Assembly: GCA_028554795.2 (NCBI GenBank)
Contig: CM068835.1
Coordinates: 29,452,311 to 29,516,310, forward strand
Length of the DNA stretch: 64,000 nt
Direction of reading: 5' to 3'
Source of the DNA: Sinohyriopsis cumingii
Lineage: Eukaryota; Mollusca; Bivalvia; Unionida; Unionidae
Position 1 is the stretch's first letter, and every line of letters begins with the position of its first letter. A program made the translations under genes and the position numbers. Below, one piece after another: positions 37,701 through 51,400 of this stretch. Under the pieces are notes generated by a model that searched no databases, had not been told where the DNA came from, and saw nothing but the letters and a program-made list of their open reading frames with translations.

Positions 37701-40700
37701 ATTTCATTTCCAACATACACTTTCCAATATTAAACATAACCAAATAAATGTAACATATTTCTTCAACGATAAGTCCATGCATGATGATTAGATACCATTT
37801 CAAGAACATCTAGAGTGGCCCTGAGTAGCCGAGTGGTCTAAAGTGCTAACCTTACAGATCGCTGCCATCTCACTTATGTCTGCATGGGTTCAAGTCTAGA
37901 GCTCAGCCTATGTGGTAAGTGAGAAAGCTTGCCAATAGCTTCCCAAGGGTCAGTTGTTCCTTCCAGGGGTTTTTCCATTCTTCCTCCACCAGTTACACTG
38001 GTTGCCATGTATAGCCTTATTTTGAAAAATGGCATTAAACCACATAACAACAACAACAACAACTTCAAGCAAATTTTATGCTAGAAATGAAGTGTTCCAT
38101 GATATTAATTCAAATCCAAACTTTAGACAAATTTAATCGACTGGTACTATCGAGGGAAAAGTAGTGCCATTAACGCTGTCCTCGACCTCCCCTACAACCA
38201 ACACTAAAGAACCAACACTATACCTTACATGCAACCAAACAGTATGTTTTTTTTCCCTACAACCAACCCAACAGAATCTTTCATTTCACATTTTTACCGA
38301 AGAATGTTATGTAACCTCAACAAAACAGATTTAAAATGGTTGAAAAATGTGCAAGAAAAAATCAAAAATACATTTAAGCAATTTATATAACGCTAATAAA
38401 TTTGCAATTAAGTGATGAAATCAGCTTGAAATCATCATTGGCCATTTAAATATATATCTATGTTCAAATAAAACAAAATAACAATATCATGAATTATACT
38501 TAATCTTGGTGCCATATATAAAGGAAATATTGGAATTTCTTATTTCAAATTATTATATAAAAAAAAAAATTATAGGACATAAACTGAATATATGAACAAA
38601 AAGATATACACCATGGAACCAAACATGAGATGACAGACTCATCCTCATCCTTTTTTATCTGATTTCTCCTCCCAAAATTAAAGATATTATATGTAAAAAA
38701 TGTTATGAGTCTATGCTTTAAAATAAGTAACAGAGAGCGTAAAAAGCAACAAGCTTTGTAAAATTCAACAATTAATTTATTTCCCAAGAATACAAAGTAA
38801 AAATTTAATACAAAGGCGCTTATGGTATTATGAATCAAATCCCCAATAATCCAAGAATTACAGACTGAAGTCCTAATAATTTAAACTCCATTCAGTAGAA
38901 GTCCAAAGTAAATCCAATCTGAAGGCAATGATGTGTCTGTGTTAGCATGTTGAGTATTGATATTACAATAGTCTTTTGTTGAAACACAGTAATATAATTC
39001 AAGGTTTGAATTCACAATAAATTCCAGTGAATCTCTCTATCCAAGAATTTTATCAGAGCACCTTTGTATTTCCAGAGAAAATAATCATTTGAATTCAATA
39101 AGTTAAAGAAAATAGAGTCCAGCCAGAAATAGTACTGGACACAACCATATAATACAACTTGACTGTACTAGAAATCAAAGCACAAATGAATTTTCACTTA
39201 AGTGACAAGATTATAGTCTTCTACATGATCTCAGATCACAAATACCATTTTCTGATAACTATTACTTAATGGAAAATAACCTCCTAGAATGATCCTGATG
39301 TTTATAAAATACAAATATCAGTTATTATTAGAAACCAGAACCTGGACTATGTCAAATACACACTGGAAATTCCAAAACTAAACCCAAATAAACATATTTA
39401 CTTCTACTACTAATAATTCAGATTGCAAACTCATACACAATGACGACATGTTTAGCTATGTATTAGTTGTTTATAGAATTCAAAAAAATAATTCAGGTCA
39501 GGCAAAAATGAACTCAGTTTTGGACAAGGTTAAGTCCATTAAACAATGTTACATTACAACAGTGTGTAATGAAATATAAAAATATATATAAAAAACTATC
39601 TAATAAACAATGTAAAATATATTAAATACATATAACACATACACTATAAGTGAACAGGTTACATCCAGTCACATCCAAAGCAGTTTTACATGCAAGCATA
39701 ACATCATTCAATTATTGTTCAACTACAATATCATATATCCTTGACTTAAATTACTTGATTATAATAAGGACCAACCAAGAAAATATATACTTGACGTAGA
39801 TTAGATGTAATCAGGGGACAACAAAATTTTGCAGATAGCTGTTATTGTAGTCATACTGGATTTATGACTGGTACTATTTTCATTTACAACAATCTAGGTA
39901 TCATATGAAATCTACCAGTGAGCACTCTATGTTGCTTTAGCCATCCAATTAACTGAGGAGTAGAGATAACAATATTTTCAAGATGGCTACTGTGGTGGCC
40001 AGATTGGATGTCAGATCTGCACCATATTCATTTAACATCAACTGGACATCATAAGAAATCTTCTGAAGAAAATCCACGTCATTATGACTTTCTGTTGAAT
40101 TAAATTTGTGATAAAGACTACTACCATGGTGGCCATATTGGACATTAGATAAGCACCATTTTTATTTAGGACCAGCCTTAAATCATAAGAAATCTTTCAG
40201 TGAAAATCCCATACTGATATCACCATCTATTTAAGAGCAATGATAACTAGATTTTGAAGATGGCTGCTGTGGTATCCATACTAGATATCAGATTAGCGCC
40301 ATTTTCATTTAGGACCAACTTAACAATATAAGAATTACAAGATGGTCTCTGGGGTGGTCATACTGGATGTCTGAGCATCATTTTCATAGACCATGGTATG
40401 AATGTGTCTGTAAACTTTCAAGGAATTCCTCAAGTAGTTTAGGAGGAATAGCAATAACAAACTTGTATTAACAGACATATGGACAATAGACCATCCCATA
40501 AGCTCTTTTGGTCTATGACCAGCAAAGCTAAAAATCATGCTAACAAAATTTGTATTGACAAAGTGTATCATGTCCTCAAAATAAAAACAAAAAATAAAAT
40601 TCCTAATTCATTCATATAAATATCTAATCAGGACATCTATATTTAAATACCTAAATACTATCTATTGTATCTGAATACCATGTCTACATCAAAATTTCAA

Positions 40701-43700
40701 TTGTTGATGTCATTTTTTTGCCTAATCATGCTAATAAGCTCTTTGGGATGCACCGAAGATCAATGGATGAAGAGACAGACAGATGAACAGACAGATGCCT
40801 GTGCAGATAGATGGATAAATAGATCAATAGATGAATGTAGGTACAGATGGATGGATAGATAGATCAATAGATGAATGTAGGTACAGATGGATGGATGGAT
40901 GGTTAGATGGTTGAATGAATGTACAGGAAGATGTATGAAAAGGACTGAATCAGGATAAAAAACTTTGATGAAAGAAAAAAAAACGACACACACAAAAAAT
41001 TAACTAAAGTGTAAACAAACCTTTCTATGAGAGGGGGTGGAGTTTGTGTATTATCTGTTGATCGGTACATACCTGATCAGCAGTTCTGTACCAGGTAAAT
41101 GGCAGTCTGGCAGCAGGGTTGGCTCCAGTTCCTGTGTTGGTCAGGACATTATAAAGTGCCTCTCCTGTTGACTGGGCTGGGAAGAAACACTCCAATATGG
41201 CTGATATTTGTGGATTAGGGTCATACATAGTGATATTTACTGGACCAGAATTGAATAAGACCAAAATTATTGGAATTCCAAAACCTGAAATATTAAATTA
41301 AGAGATGTGAAATCTTATTATTAAGTATTACTGAAAGATTACTAATGTAGCAATAGCATTTAAAATGGTCATGTATTGAGGACAAGATCTTTTAAACTGG
41401 AACAATCTGAGCACCTTGTATTCGTCTTCTCTTTGAAAGCTAGTAATTTGACAAGTGAATACAAATGTGTAACTACAGTACAACAGTGTGTACTTAGACA
41501 AGTCAACAGGAACAGATAACTACTGTGTGTAATCTGACAAATGAATAAGAATGTATAACTACTGTATAACTGTTACAGTGTGTAATTTAATAATTGAATA
41601 AGAATGTATAATGACTGTATAACAGTGTGTAATTTGACACCTGAATAAGAATGTATAACTACTGTAGAACTGTTATGGTGTGTAATTTTACAACTGAATA
41701 AGTATAATAACTGTATAAGAGTGTGTAATTTGACAACTGAATAAAAATGTAAAAGTACTAGATAACAGTGTGTAATCTGAAAACTGAATAAGAATGTATA
41801 ACTACTGTATAACTGTTACAGTGTGTAATTTGACAACTGAATAAGAATGTATATTGACTGTATAACAGTGTGTAATTTGACAACTGAATAAAAATGTATA
41901 AGTACTAGATAACAGTCTGTAATTTGAAAACTGAATAAGAATGTATAACAATTGTATAACAGGCTGTAATCTGACAACTGAATACAAATGTATAACTACT
42001 GTATAACAGTATGTAATCTGACAACTGAATAAGAATGTATAATGACCATATAACTGTGTAATTTGACAACTGAATAAAAATGTGTAAGTACTAGATAACA
42101 GTCTGTAGTCTGAAAACTGAATAAGAATGTATAACTATTGTATAACAGTCTGCAATCTGACAAATTAATACAAATGTATAACTACTGTATAACAGTGTGT
42201 AATCTGACAATTGAATAAGAATGAATAACTAATGTAGAACAGTGTGTAATTTGATAAGTGAATAGGAATGGATAACTACTGTATAACAGTGTGTAATTTG
42301 ATAAGTGAATAGGAATGGATAACTAGTGTATAACAGTATGTAATTTGATAAGTGAATAGGAATGGATAACTACTGTATAACAGTGTGTAATATGATAAGT
42401 GAATAGGAATGGATAACTACTGTATAACTGTGTAATCTGACAAGTGAATATAAACAGTACAATATAATCATATTATATGTGTCTGTGATGTAAATAGTAC
42501 AAGATTATCATTTCAAATATTCATATCATGGTCACTAACGTATCATAATATAACATCTTTCTATCTGTTACTTAAATGGTACAATATTATCATTTCATAT
42601 ATTGATGTCTGTTATATGAACAGAACAGTATTATCATTTCATATATGCATATATGCTATATACGAACATTATATTTTCATATATTCTTGTCTGTTATGTG
42701 AATAGCACTGTTCCACAATTTCACTCTCATAATTTCATACCTGTCAAGTGAACAAAACAGTTTATTATTGGTCAAGTGAATCAAAATTTCATGTCTGTCA
42801 AATGAACAGAAGTTTCTTATCTGTCAAGTGAACAGAACAGTTTCACGTCTGTCAAGTGAAGAGAACAGTTTTATGTCTGTCAAGTGAACAGAACAGTTTC
42901 TTATCTGTCAAGTGAACAGAACTGTTTTATGTCTGTCAAGTGAACAGAAGTTTCTTATCTGTCAAGTGAACAGAACAGTTTTATGTCTGTCAAGTGAACA
43001 GAACTGTTTTATGTCTGTCAAGTGAACAGAACAGTTTTATGTCTGTCAAGTGAACAGGACTGTTTTATGTCTGTCAAGTGAACAGAACAGTTTTATGTCT
43101 GTCAAGTGAACAGAACTGTTTTGTCTGTCAAGTGAAAAGAACAGTTTTGTCTGTCAAGTGAACAGAACTGTTTTATGTCTGTCAAGTGAACAGAACAGTT
43201 TTATGTCTGTCAAGTGAACAGAACAGTTTTATGTCTGTCAAGTGAACAGAACTGTTTTATGTCTGTCAAGTGAACAGAACAGTTTTATGTCTGTCAAGTG
43301 AACAGAACTGTTTTGTCTGTCAAGTGAAAAGAACAGTTTTATGTCTGTCAAGCGAACAGAACTGTTTTATGTCTGTCAAGTAAACAGAACAGTTTTATGT
43401 CTGTCAAGTGAACAGAACAGTTTTATGTCTGTCAAGTGAAGTTTCAAATCTGTTAACAGAATAATATTATACTTCAGGTTTGTTACATATATTGTTGAAC
43501 AGGCAATGGGTAGCTATTCACTACTTCATATAGATTTAGTGAATCTTTAAGGTAATTATATGTAATGTTGAATAGGCAATGTACCTACATTCACTACTTA
43601 ATGCACTGACATTCACTTTTTCTAGTTTATTATATGTATTGTTGGATAGGCAATGTACCTACATTCACTACTTAATGCAATGACATTCACTTTTTCTAGT

Positions 43701-45349
43701 TTATTATATGTATTGTTGGATAGGCAATGTACCTACATTCACTACTTAATGCACTGACATTCACTTTTTCTAGTTTATTATATGTATTGTTGGATAGGCA
43801 ATGTACCTACATTCACTACTTAATGCACTGACAGTCACTTTTTCTAGTTTATTATATGTATTGTTGGATAGGCAATGCACCTACATTCACTACTTAATGC
43901 ACTGACAGTCACTTTTTCTAGTTTATTATATGTATTGTTGGATAGGCAATGTACCTACATTCACTACTTAATGCACTGACAGTCACTTTTTCTAGTTTAT
44001 TATATGTATTGTTGGATAGGCAATGTACCTACATTCACTACTTAATGCACTGACAGTCACTTTTTCTAGTTTATTATATGTATTGTTGGATAGGCAATGT
44101 ACCTACATTCACTACTTAATGCACTGACAGTCACTTTTTCTAGTTTATTATATGTATTGTTGGATAGGCAATGTACCTACATTCACTACTTAATGCACTG
44201 ACATTCACTTTTTCTAGTTTATTATATGTATTGTTGGATAGGCAATGCACCTACATTCACTACTTAATGCACTGACATTCACTTTTTCTAGTTTATTATA
44301 TGTATTGTTGGATAGGCAATGTACCTACATTCACTACTTAATGCACTGACAGTCACTTTTTCTAGTTTATTATATGTATTGTTGGATAGGCAATGTACCT
44401 ACATTCACTACTTAATGCACTGACATTCATTTTTTCTAGTTTATTATATGTATTGTTGGATAGGCAATGTACCTACATTCACTACTTAATGCACTGACAT
44501 TCACTTTTTCAAGTTTATTATATGTATTGTTGGATAGGCAATGCATCTACATTCACTACTTAATGCACTGACATTCACTTTTTCTAGTTTATTATATGTA
44601 TTGTTGGATAGGCAATGTACCTACATTCACTACTTAATGCACTGACATTCACTTTTTCTAGTTTATTATATGTATTGTTGGATAGGCAATGTACCTACAT
44701 TCACTACTTAATGCACTGACAGTCACTATTCTAGTTTGTTGTGTTTATTATTGAATAGGTAATGCATTGACATTCAATACTTCTAGCTTGTTATGTGTAT
44801 TGCTGAATAGGTAAAATGTAGACATTCGATACATCTAGTTTGTTATGTGTATTGTTGAATAGGTAACATGTAGTCATTCAATCCTTCTAGTTTGTTATGA
44901 GTATTGCTGAACAGGTAACATGTAGACATTCACTACTTCAATTTTGTTATGTGTATTTTCGAATAGATAATACTCACTACTTCAAGTTTATTCTGTGTAT
45001 TGTTGAAGAGGCAAAGTGTATCCATTCAAAACTTCTTTCAGATCTAGTGTACAAGTTTCAGTATTTAGTTGTGGATGTCTAGGCTATATGCAGCAAGTAT
45101 TTGTTAAATTTGGATCATTTACCAGATCAAAATTAGACTATGTAGCCAGGTGGTATCAGAGCTGCACATTAGAAAGGAATGTATTCATTTTCATATTTGT
45201 TTTTACCAGGTAGTGCAAAGCCCATTTGGATGCACATACCAAGAGCTGGTACCCACCCTTCCCTAATATATATCTGGCATGGACAAGAGGGGAAATTTCT
45301 GCATTGTGCAAAACCCAGCCAGGTCCAGGTAGATGGGCCAGGTATAAAT

Positions 45350-45431
<82 letters not shown>

Positions 45432-48400
45432 TTAAAGGAGACTAGAAATCAAAATTTTCCTTTTACGTATGTAATTCTCTACAGATTTTAATCCGACTGT
45501 CATGTTTATAAATTAAATATTGTAAGCGGGTAGTGATTTTACTGCATGGATAGTACCACGATTCCGTAAATTGCCGAGTTTTTCTGAGTTTTGATGAGAC
45601 GACAGATCATGTGGTACTGTGACGCAATACTAGCCAGTCCTCGAATACAAACATAAACATTGGCGAGCAAGGCAGACGGAAGGAGACCACATTTGGGGTG
45701 CACATTCAAAACTTGAATCTGCAGTCTGATATAATAGTTTATGTACTGTACTGGTCAGTGCAAAATAATTTTTTTAGGCACAGGTCCCGGGCTGGTGACT
45801 TTTAAATAAACTCAAGCCCTGAAAGCCCTGACTGAAATTCCACAAGCCCAGACAGTTCATACCTGTCAACTCTCAAGCTGGGAGAAAAACCTCCAGATTT
45901 TGATGGTATTTCCTCATCTACATCCCGATCTCGTAATATCTCTAAATTTTTCGCAGCGAAGTCCCGATTATTACATTATGTCTGCCAATTTTCATTTGTC
46001 AGAAGAAAGAAAACCCCAACTCCAAACCATTTATAAATAGATATAACGTATGCAATCCACAGTCTGAACTGCCACACTGCACACACCGTAGTGATATGAC
46101 TGAAAATTTTTTAAAGTTACATTAAAAATTCAAATCACACACACACACATCTAAATCCGGCACTGGACGAAATAATTAATATCACACAACAGCTTTTTTT
46201 TTTCTTTCTTTCTTCTTCAGTAAATAGAACATGACAATAAAACATTATTCAAGTAAATTTCAGATGTTTTTAAACAACTACAACTGTACTATAGTATAAA
46301 AAAATTAAAAGAATAAAATTGTCACCAATTAGCTTAAATGAATGATCACTGTGAAATTTTCTCTGCAAACAAAATCGCATCTCCATTTCCGCCGAAGAAA
46401 CTTGGCCAGTTAACACCTGACATTCCTCTACCGTATATGTAAAGTTTAATTACCATGATTAAATTACAAGGAATAAAACAAAATATACCATGCAGTATAT
46501 GTGACCCTAAAGAACTAATTCTGAATAAATATTTTGTTCAGCAAACAGTGTTAGAAGACTTAAACCTGAAGTCCATGGCATTCGAAGTAACAACAAAATA
46601 GGCATCGTTTATTTTGGCAATCAATTGCTGGTGCTTACATATACACACACACTGTCGAACATGGTTTCTTTGAAGTATGTTTGAAGGACAGTCCTTTTCA
46701 CAAGATCAATGCAAGGATAAGGAGTCTGTTCATTAGTCACATCGGCTTTATTGTTTGCGTACTTAAATTAAAACTTTAGCTATTTTGCAATTTAGCCAGA
46801 GCTGACCAGAATATGCAAAATGGGCTTGTCCTGGGGGAATAATATGGCGTATCACATTGAGAAAAGGTACGTCCCATGGGCGCTCGCACATTTGGGCAAG
46901 GGGTTGGGGGTTGGGTCAATAGTGTCCCCCCCCACCAGTTTATATTGTCAGCCATTTAATGTGAAACTTTGACCTCTTTTCTTTTAATCGCTGTTATTTA
47001 AACTGCCCAAGGAATAGTTTTATATCAGTTCCAATCATAACAGATTACCATTTATACATATTACATGTATACAATGATTTTTTTAAAAATTTGTCATTTT
47101 TATAAGATTACTGAAAATTGTGTTTGCTCGAAACACGAAAGGTTTAGAATATTATTTTTGGCAAAGCCTCCATTTGATTAAAATCAAATCTAAATTTCAC
47201 CTTGGACAGTAGTGATTTGATTTAGATTATGCCGTGTTAAGGCATGTATGTCAACATCTTGAAAATACATTTACTCATTTCACCAACGTGATCAAAGTTT
47301 CCTCAGGCAAACAATTTTTGTTTCGACAAGCCTGACGGGCACCTCACTTTGAATACAGGATGGGCCGGAACTAAAACCAGAGGGGCCCAGGGTGTCGGGC
47401 TATCAGATTTATTTTTAGCACTGCTGGTGTACATAAAAGATCTGTGAACTGATTGTTGCATTTTGTGGTCACTTACTCGGCCTTCTGCCTATTTTCGTAA
47501 CTCGCACGTTTAACACTTTTCCCAGGATTTAAAATATTCAACGTTATGTCTGGAACAGCGCCAACTTTTAGTCTAGGCCTAGCATTTGCGTATCCTTGAG
47601 CTACCATTTTTTCAGAATCCCTCTCGTAACAGTCCTTTGAGAAATGTAACGAGCACATAGTGCTGTATGGTGTTGCTTTGAAATTGACTCGTTTGTAATA
47701 ATGTATCCATTCTTTCATTATGCCTTTATCTTTCGGAAAAGAAAAAAAAATGTTGTCCACAGGCTTTTCTTAATGTTCTATTACACCTGTAAGCAACGCA
47801 AAATGGTACTGTCTATAACTCTGGCAACTACCACTTGGGCTGCTGGAGTTGCTACTATGACGTCACATCTCGAAAGTAACCGAATAGGCACGGAAATTTT
47901 GCATACGAGGTCACGGAAATTCAGCTCCTAGAAGATAGGCCAATATTTTAATATTGACATTACAGTCGCAGATGATACTTCAGAATAAGGTTTTCTACTA
48001 TAGTACTTTTATTATTATTCTATATTTCCATTGGTTTCTGGTCTCCTTTAAGACAATATAAACTTGTTCCACTTTTTCAATTTACTGCAAACTGCCAAAA
48101 TCCCACAAAATAACTCTTCAAAAGAACCTTTAAGTATTTAGGTGCCATTGCATGGAATAATATTAAAAAAGAAAACTTAAACTGGGATAAAACTGCTCAA
48201 ATAATTAATGACAGAATAACTACGTGGGTAAAATAGAACAATTATATATTCTGTGTTCACCATTTCCTCAAAGCATTTCCAAGTAAATTTATGCATACAT
48301 TCTCTTCATAAACATATGGCATATTAGGCAGTAGGCATTTCCATATATATCTGCTCAGACACTCTCTTAATAAGTTCAAACACACGTTATGTAAGGCAGT

Positions 48401-51400
48401 GAATAAAGAGTTGACATTTTTCACGGTTACTGCAAGTGTCCAGACAACTCTGATCTTTTACTTATTATTATTCTTAGTCATATTCTTGTTCAAACATTCC
48501 ACATCATGTATTTATCTTGTTCATATTGTTCTAGTATCAGATCAAGTGTACAGACATACTGAGAGTTGTGTATTGTGTGCGTATTGTGTATGTAAATGCA
48601 GCGCGCGCTTAGGCACAGACATCATTATAGAGGGTATATAGGTAGATTAATCTTTATAACTAATTGAATCACCATCTCAAAATAAAGACATCATTATTAT
48701 TAGCATCATTAGTAGTAGTAGTATTAGTACAGTACTACCTCTACTAACAAGATTTTCAAAATGTCAGTCCTGCGAACCCCAACAAGTCCCTCTCAGCAAG
48801 GCAGTGGCTACTGATTAGCAATACAAACCAATTTTCAGTAATGTGTAATAAAATATGATGCAGTGCTATTGTTAACTTAAAAAACATGCATTCAAAACAT
48901 ACTTAAGTTTGATCAAAGACTGATGCATTGAAGGCAAACGTTATATTAAACTAAAGTCACTTAGAAATTAACTGCCTCCAGTAGAGTTTCAAAAGCTGCA
49001 GTTCAAAATCCCATGGAACTTAATGGTTTCTTGCTATCTCCCAACTTAATGCAATCTTTAGAGGATTTTTTTCTCTCAATTTTACATGGTGATGGCAATC
49101 ATCTCTCCGAACCATGAGACATACTCAAATCAATATGACATGATGTCCATTAAATGTAATTGTTGACTTTCTGCTTTCTCCAAGAATCTGAAAATTCCTT
49201 TCAAAACTTCTGTGTTGAGTGTTTAAACTTTTAAGGGGCTCACTGTCCCTTTCACCTTGATCGTGCTTTTTTTGCTGGATGCCAGTTTTAGAAAATGCTA
49301 ATAAGAAAAGCTTAATCATGCAGACATTTTGCATGAAAAATATGAGTCTGACATAATGCTGTAAAGTCAGTCTGACGCCCTGATAAATTCCACTGAATCT
49401 AATATAGTACCCTGATCAAGATCAAACACACACAAGTCAGTATCTGAATTTGATCACAATGATCCTATTTTCAAACTTTTTGTTACTATTCCACAAGTCT
49501 GTAATTTATGTATCATTTCAGTAAGACTTGCAGGACAATTTTAAGGGTTTAAAGTTCTGAGATGGGCACTATGGTGACCATACTGGGCAACACGATAAAA
49601 AACCTGTGCTAACTGATGGACGGACACTGAACAATGTACAACAGGCCATCCTGTAAGGTCTAATAGATTTGTTCATTTGAGCAACACATCACTAAAACTT
49701 TGAGTCATTTACACCGCTGGTGTTCCAAAGAAGTTCAAAATTGTTTGTATCTGGATGCAATGGTAACCATAATTAGCAGCCATCAGAAGAGATATTTGTG
49801 GTTCAGTAACATGATTACTTGCTTGTAAGTCAAGTCCAACTGCAACCTGTACACTCAGATCTGCCATTTTATAATATGGCAGCAGATCCAGATCCTGACA
49901 GTTTATTAGTACTAATTAGTACAACACAGACCCTGATCTGCTGCGGCATTATGTCATGTCACTCAACTTGTATTTAAGTACATAGAAAATGTAAAAAGAA
50001 CATACTTTTTTTACCCTGGAGATGTGGGGCCCCCAAGTGGCCAAGTGGTCTAAAGTGCTCTCCATTACGGATAACTGCCATCTCACCTGTCTGCGTGGGT
50101 TCGAGTCTAGGATTCGGCCAATGTGGGTATGTGAGAAAGCTTGCCAGTAGCTTCTTGTGGGTCAGTGGTTCTTCCTGGGGTTTTCCTGGGTTGTTCGTCC
50201 ACAATTAATAGTGGCTGCCATGCATATCCTATCTTGTGCTGAAAAAATGGCGTTAAACTCCACAACAACAACCCCGCTGATGTAAATGAAATCCACACAC
50301 AGCCATTCAAAATATTATTTTGGAACAGCATATCTTTGGGAGTATTTTCCACAAACATTTTACTTAATCTTTGGGTTTTGTTGGGTTTGATACTATTTTT
50401 CAGCACATGCTATTTTTCAGTAAAATGTCAAAATTGTATGTAGCATAAGTGTGTAGCAACTTTATTAAACAAGGTATCAAATGATGCAATCTGAATCAGA
50501 GACAGATGTACATTCTAAACCCTTATAGTTTTACATCTATTCCATGAGTTTTATTTGACCTGGTGGCATAGGTCAAAGTTCCTTTATTAATTCTAATCAA
50601 TCCATGCAAGTGAACAAATATTAAAAATACTATTAAATTTTTAGAGGAAATAGTTCTGCTAAGACATCTCATCACAATATGCATAAGAGTGAAGATTATT
50701 TTGGTTTTCTCTCTTTATTTTTTTTAAACTAATGATTTTGGTCTTTAATCCACACTAAGTTCCATTTATTCCAATGTCTGTAACAGTTTAATAATTCTAT
50801 TTAAACATAACAAAAGTAAATTTTAATCAAACTCTTAAGCCAGAAGTATTATCCTTTGGAAATATAGGTTTTTTAATGGCTGAAAATCTGCAAAATGTCT
50901 AGATTATTTGTTGTCATGTTTAAACCAAAACTTTGCTTTTTCCATGCCACTTAAGAGGATCTATCAGGGATCAGCAGTTTCCCACAAAGTGTTCATAAAT
51001 TATTCATTAGTGAGGACTAGCACTCATAACTACATTGGTCAGGACTGGCACTCATGAGAAGCACCTCATAACTACATAACTACATTAGTCAAGACTGGCA
51101 CTCAAGAGTACCACCTCAAAACTACATTATTCAAGACTGGCAATCATGAATACCACCTCATAACTACATTAGTCAGGACTAGCACTTATGAGTACCACCT
51201 TATAACTACATTAGTTAGGATTGGCACTCATCAGGACCACCTCATAACTACATTAGTCAGGACCGGCACTTGTGACTACCACCTTGTAATTACATCAGTC
51301 AAGACTGGCACTCATGAGAACCACCTCGTAACTACATTAATCAAGACTATCACTCATGAGTACCACTTCATAACTACATTAGTCAGGACTGGCACTCATG

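Larger units (their letters stand above)
32828..41072. other. GH3 intron of 8.2 kb filled with repeats
   Basis: Holds two SINEs (36226-36470, 37816-38060), a pair of inverted repeat ends (33945-34030 and 36945-37068), dispersed repeat copies (39950-40570) and tetranucleotide repeats (40780-40905). The stretches 32828-33944 and 38061-39949 show only AT-rich DNA. Phases of the flanking exons match. Confidence 0.6.
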
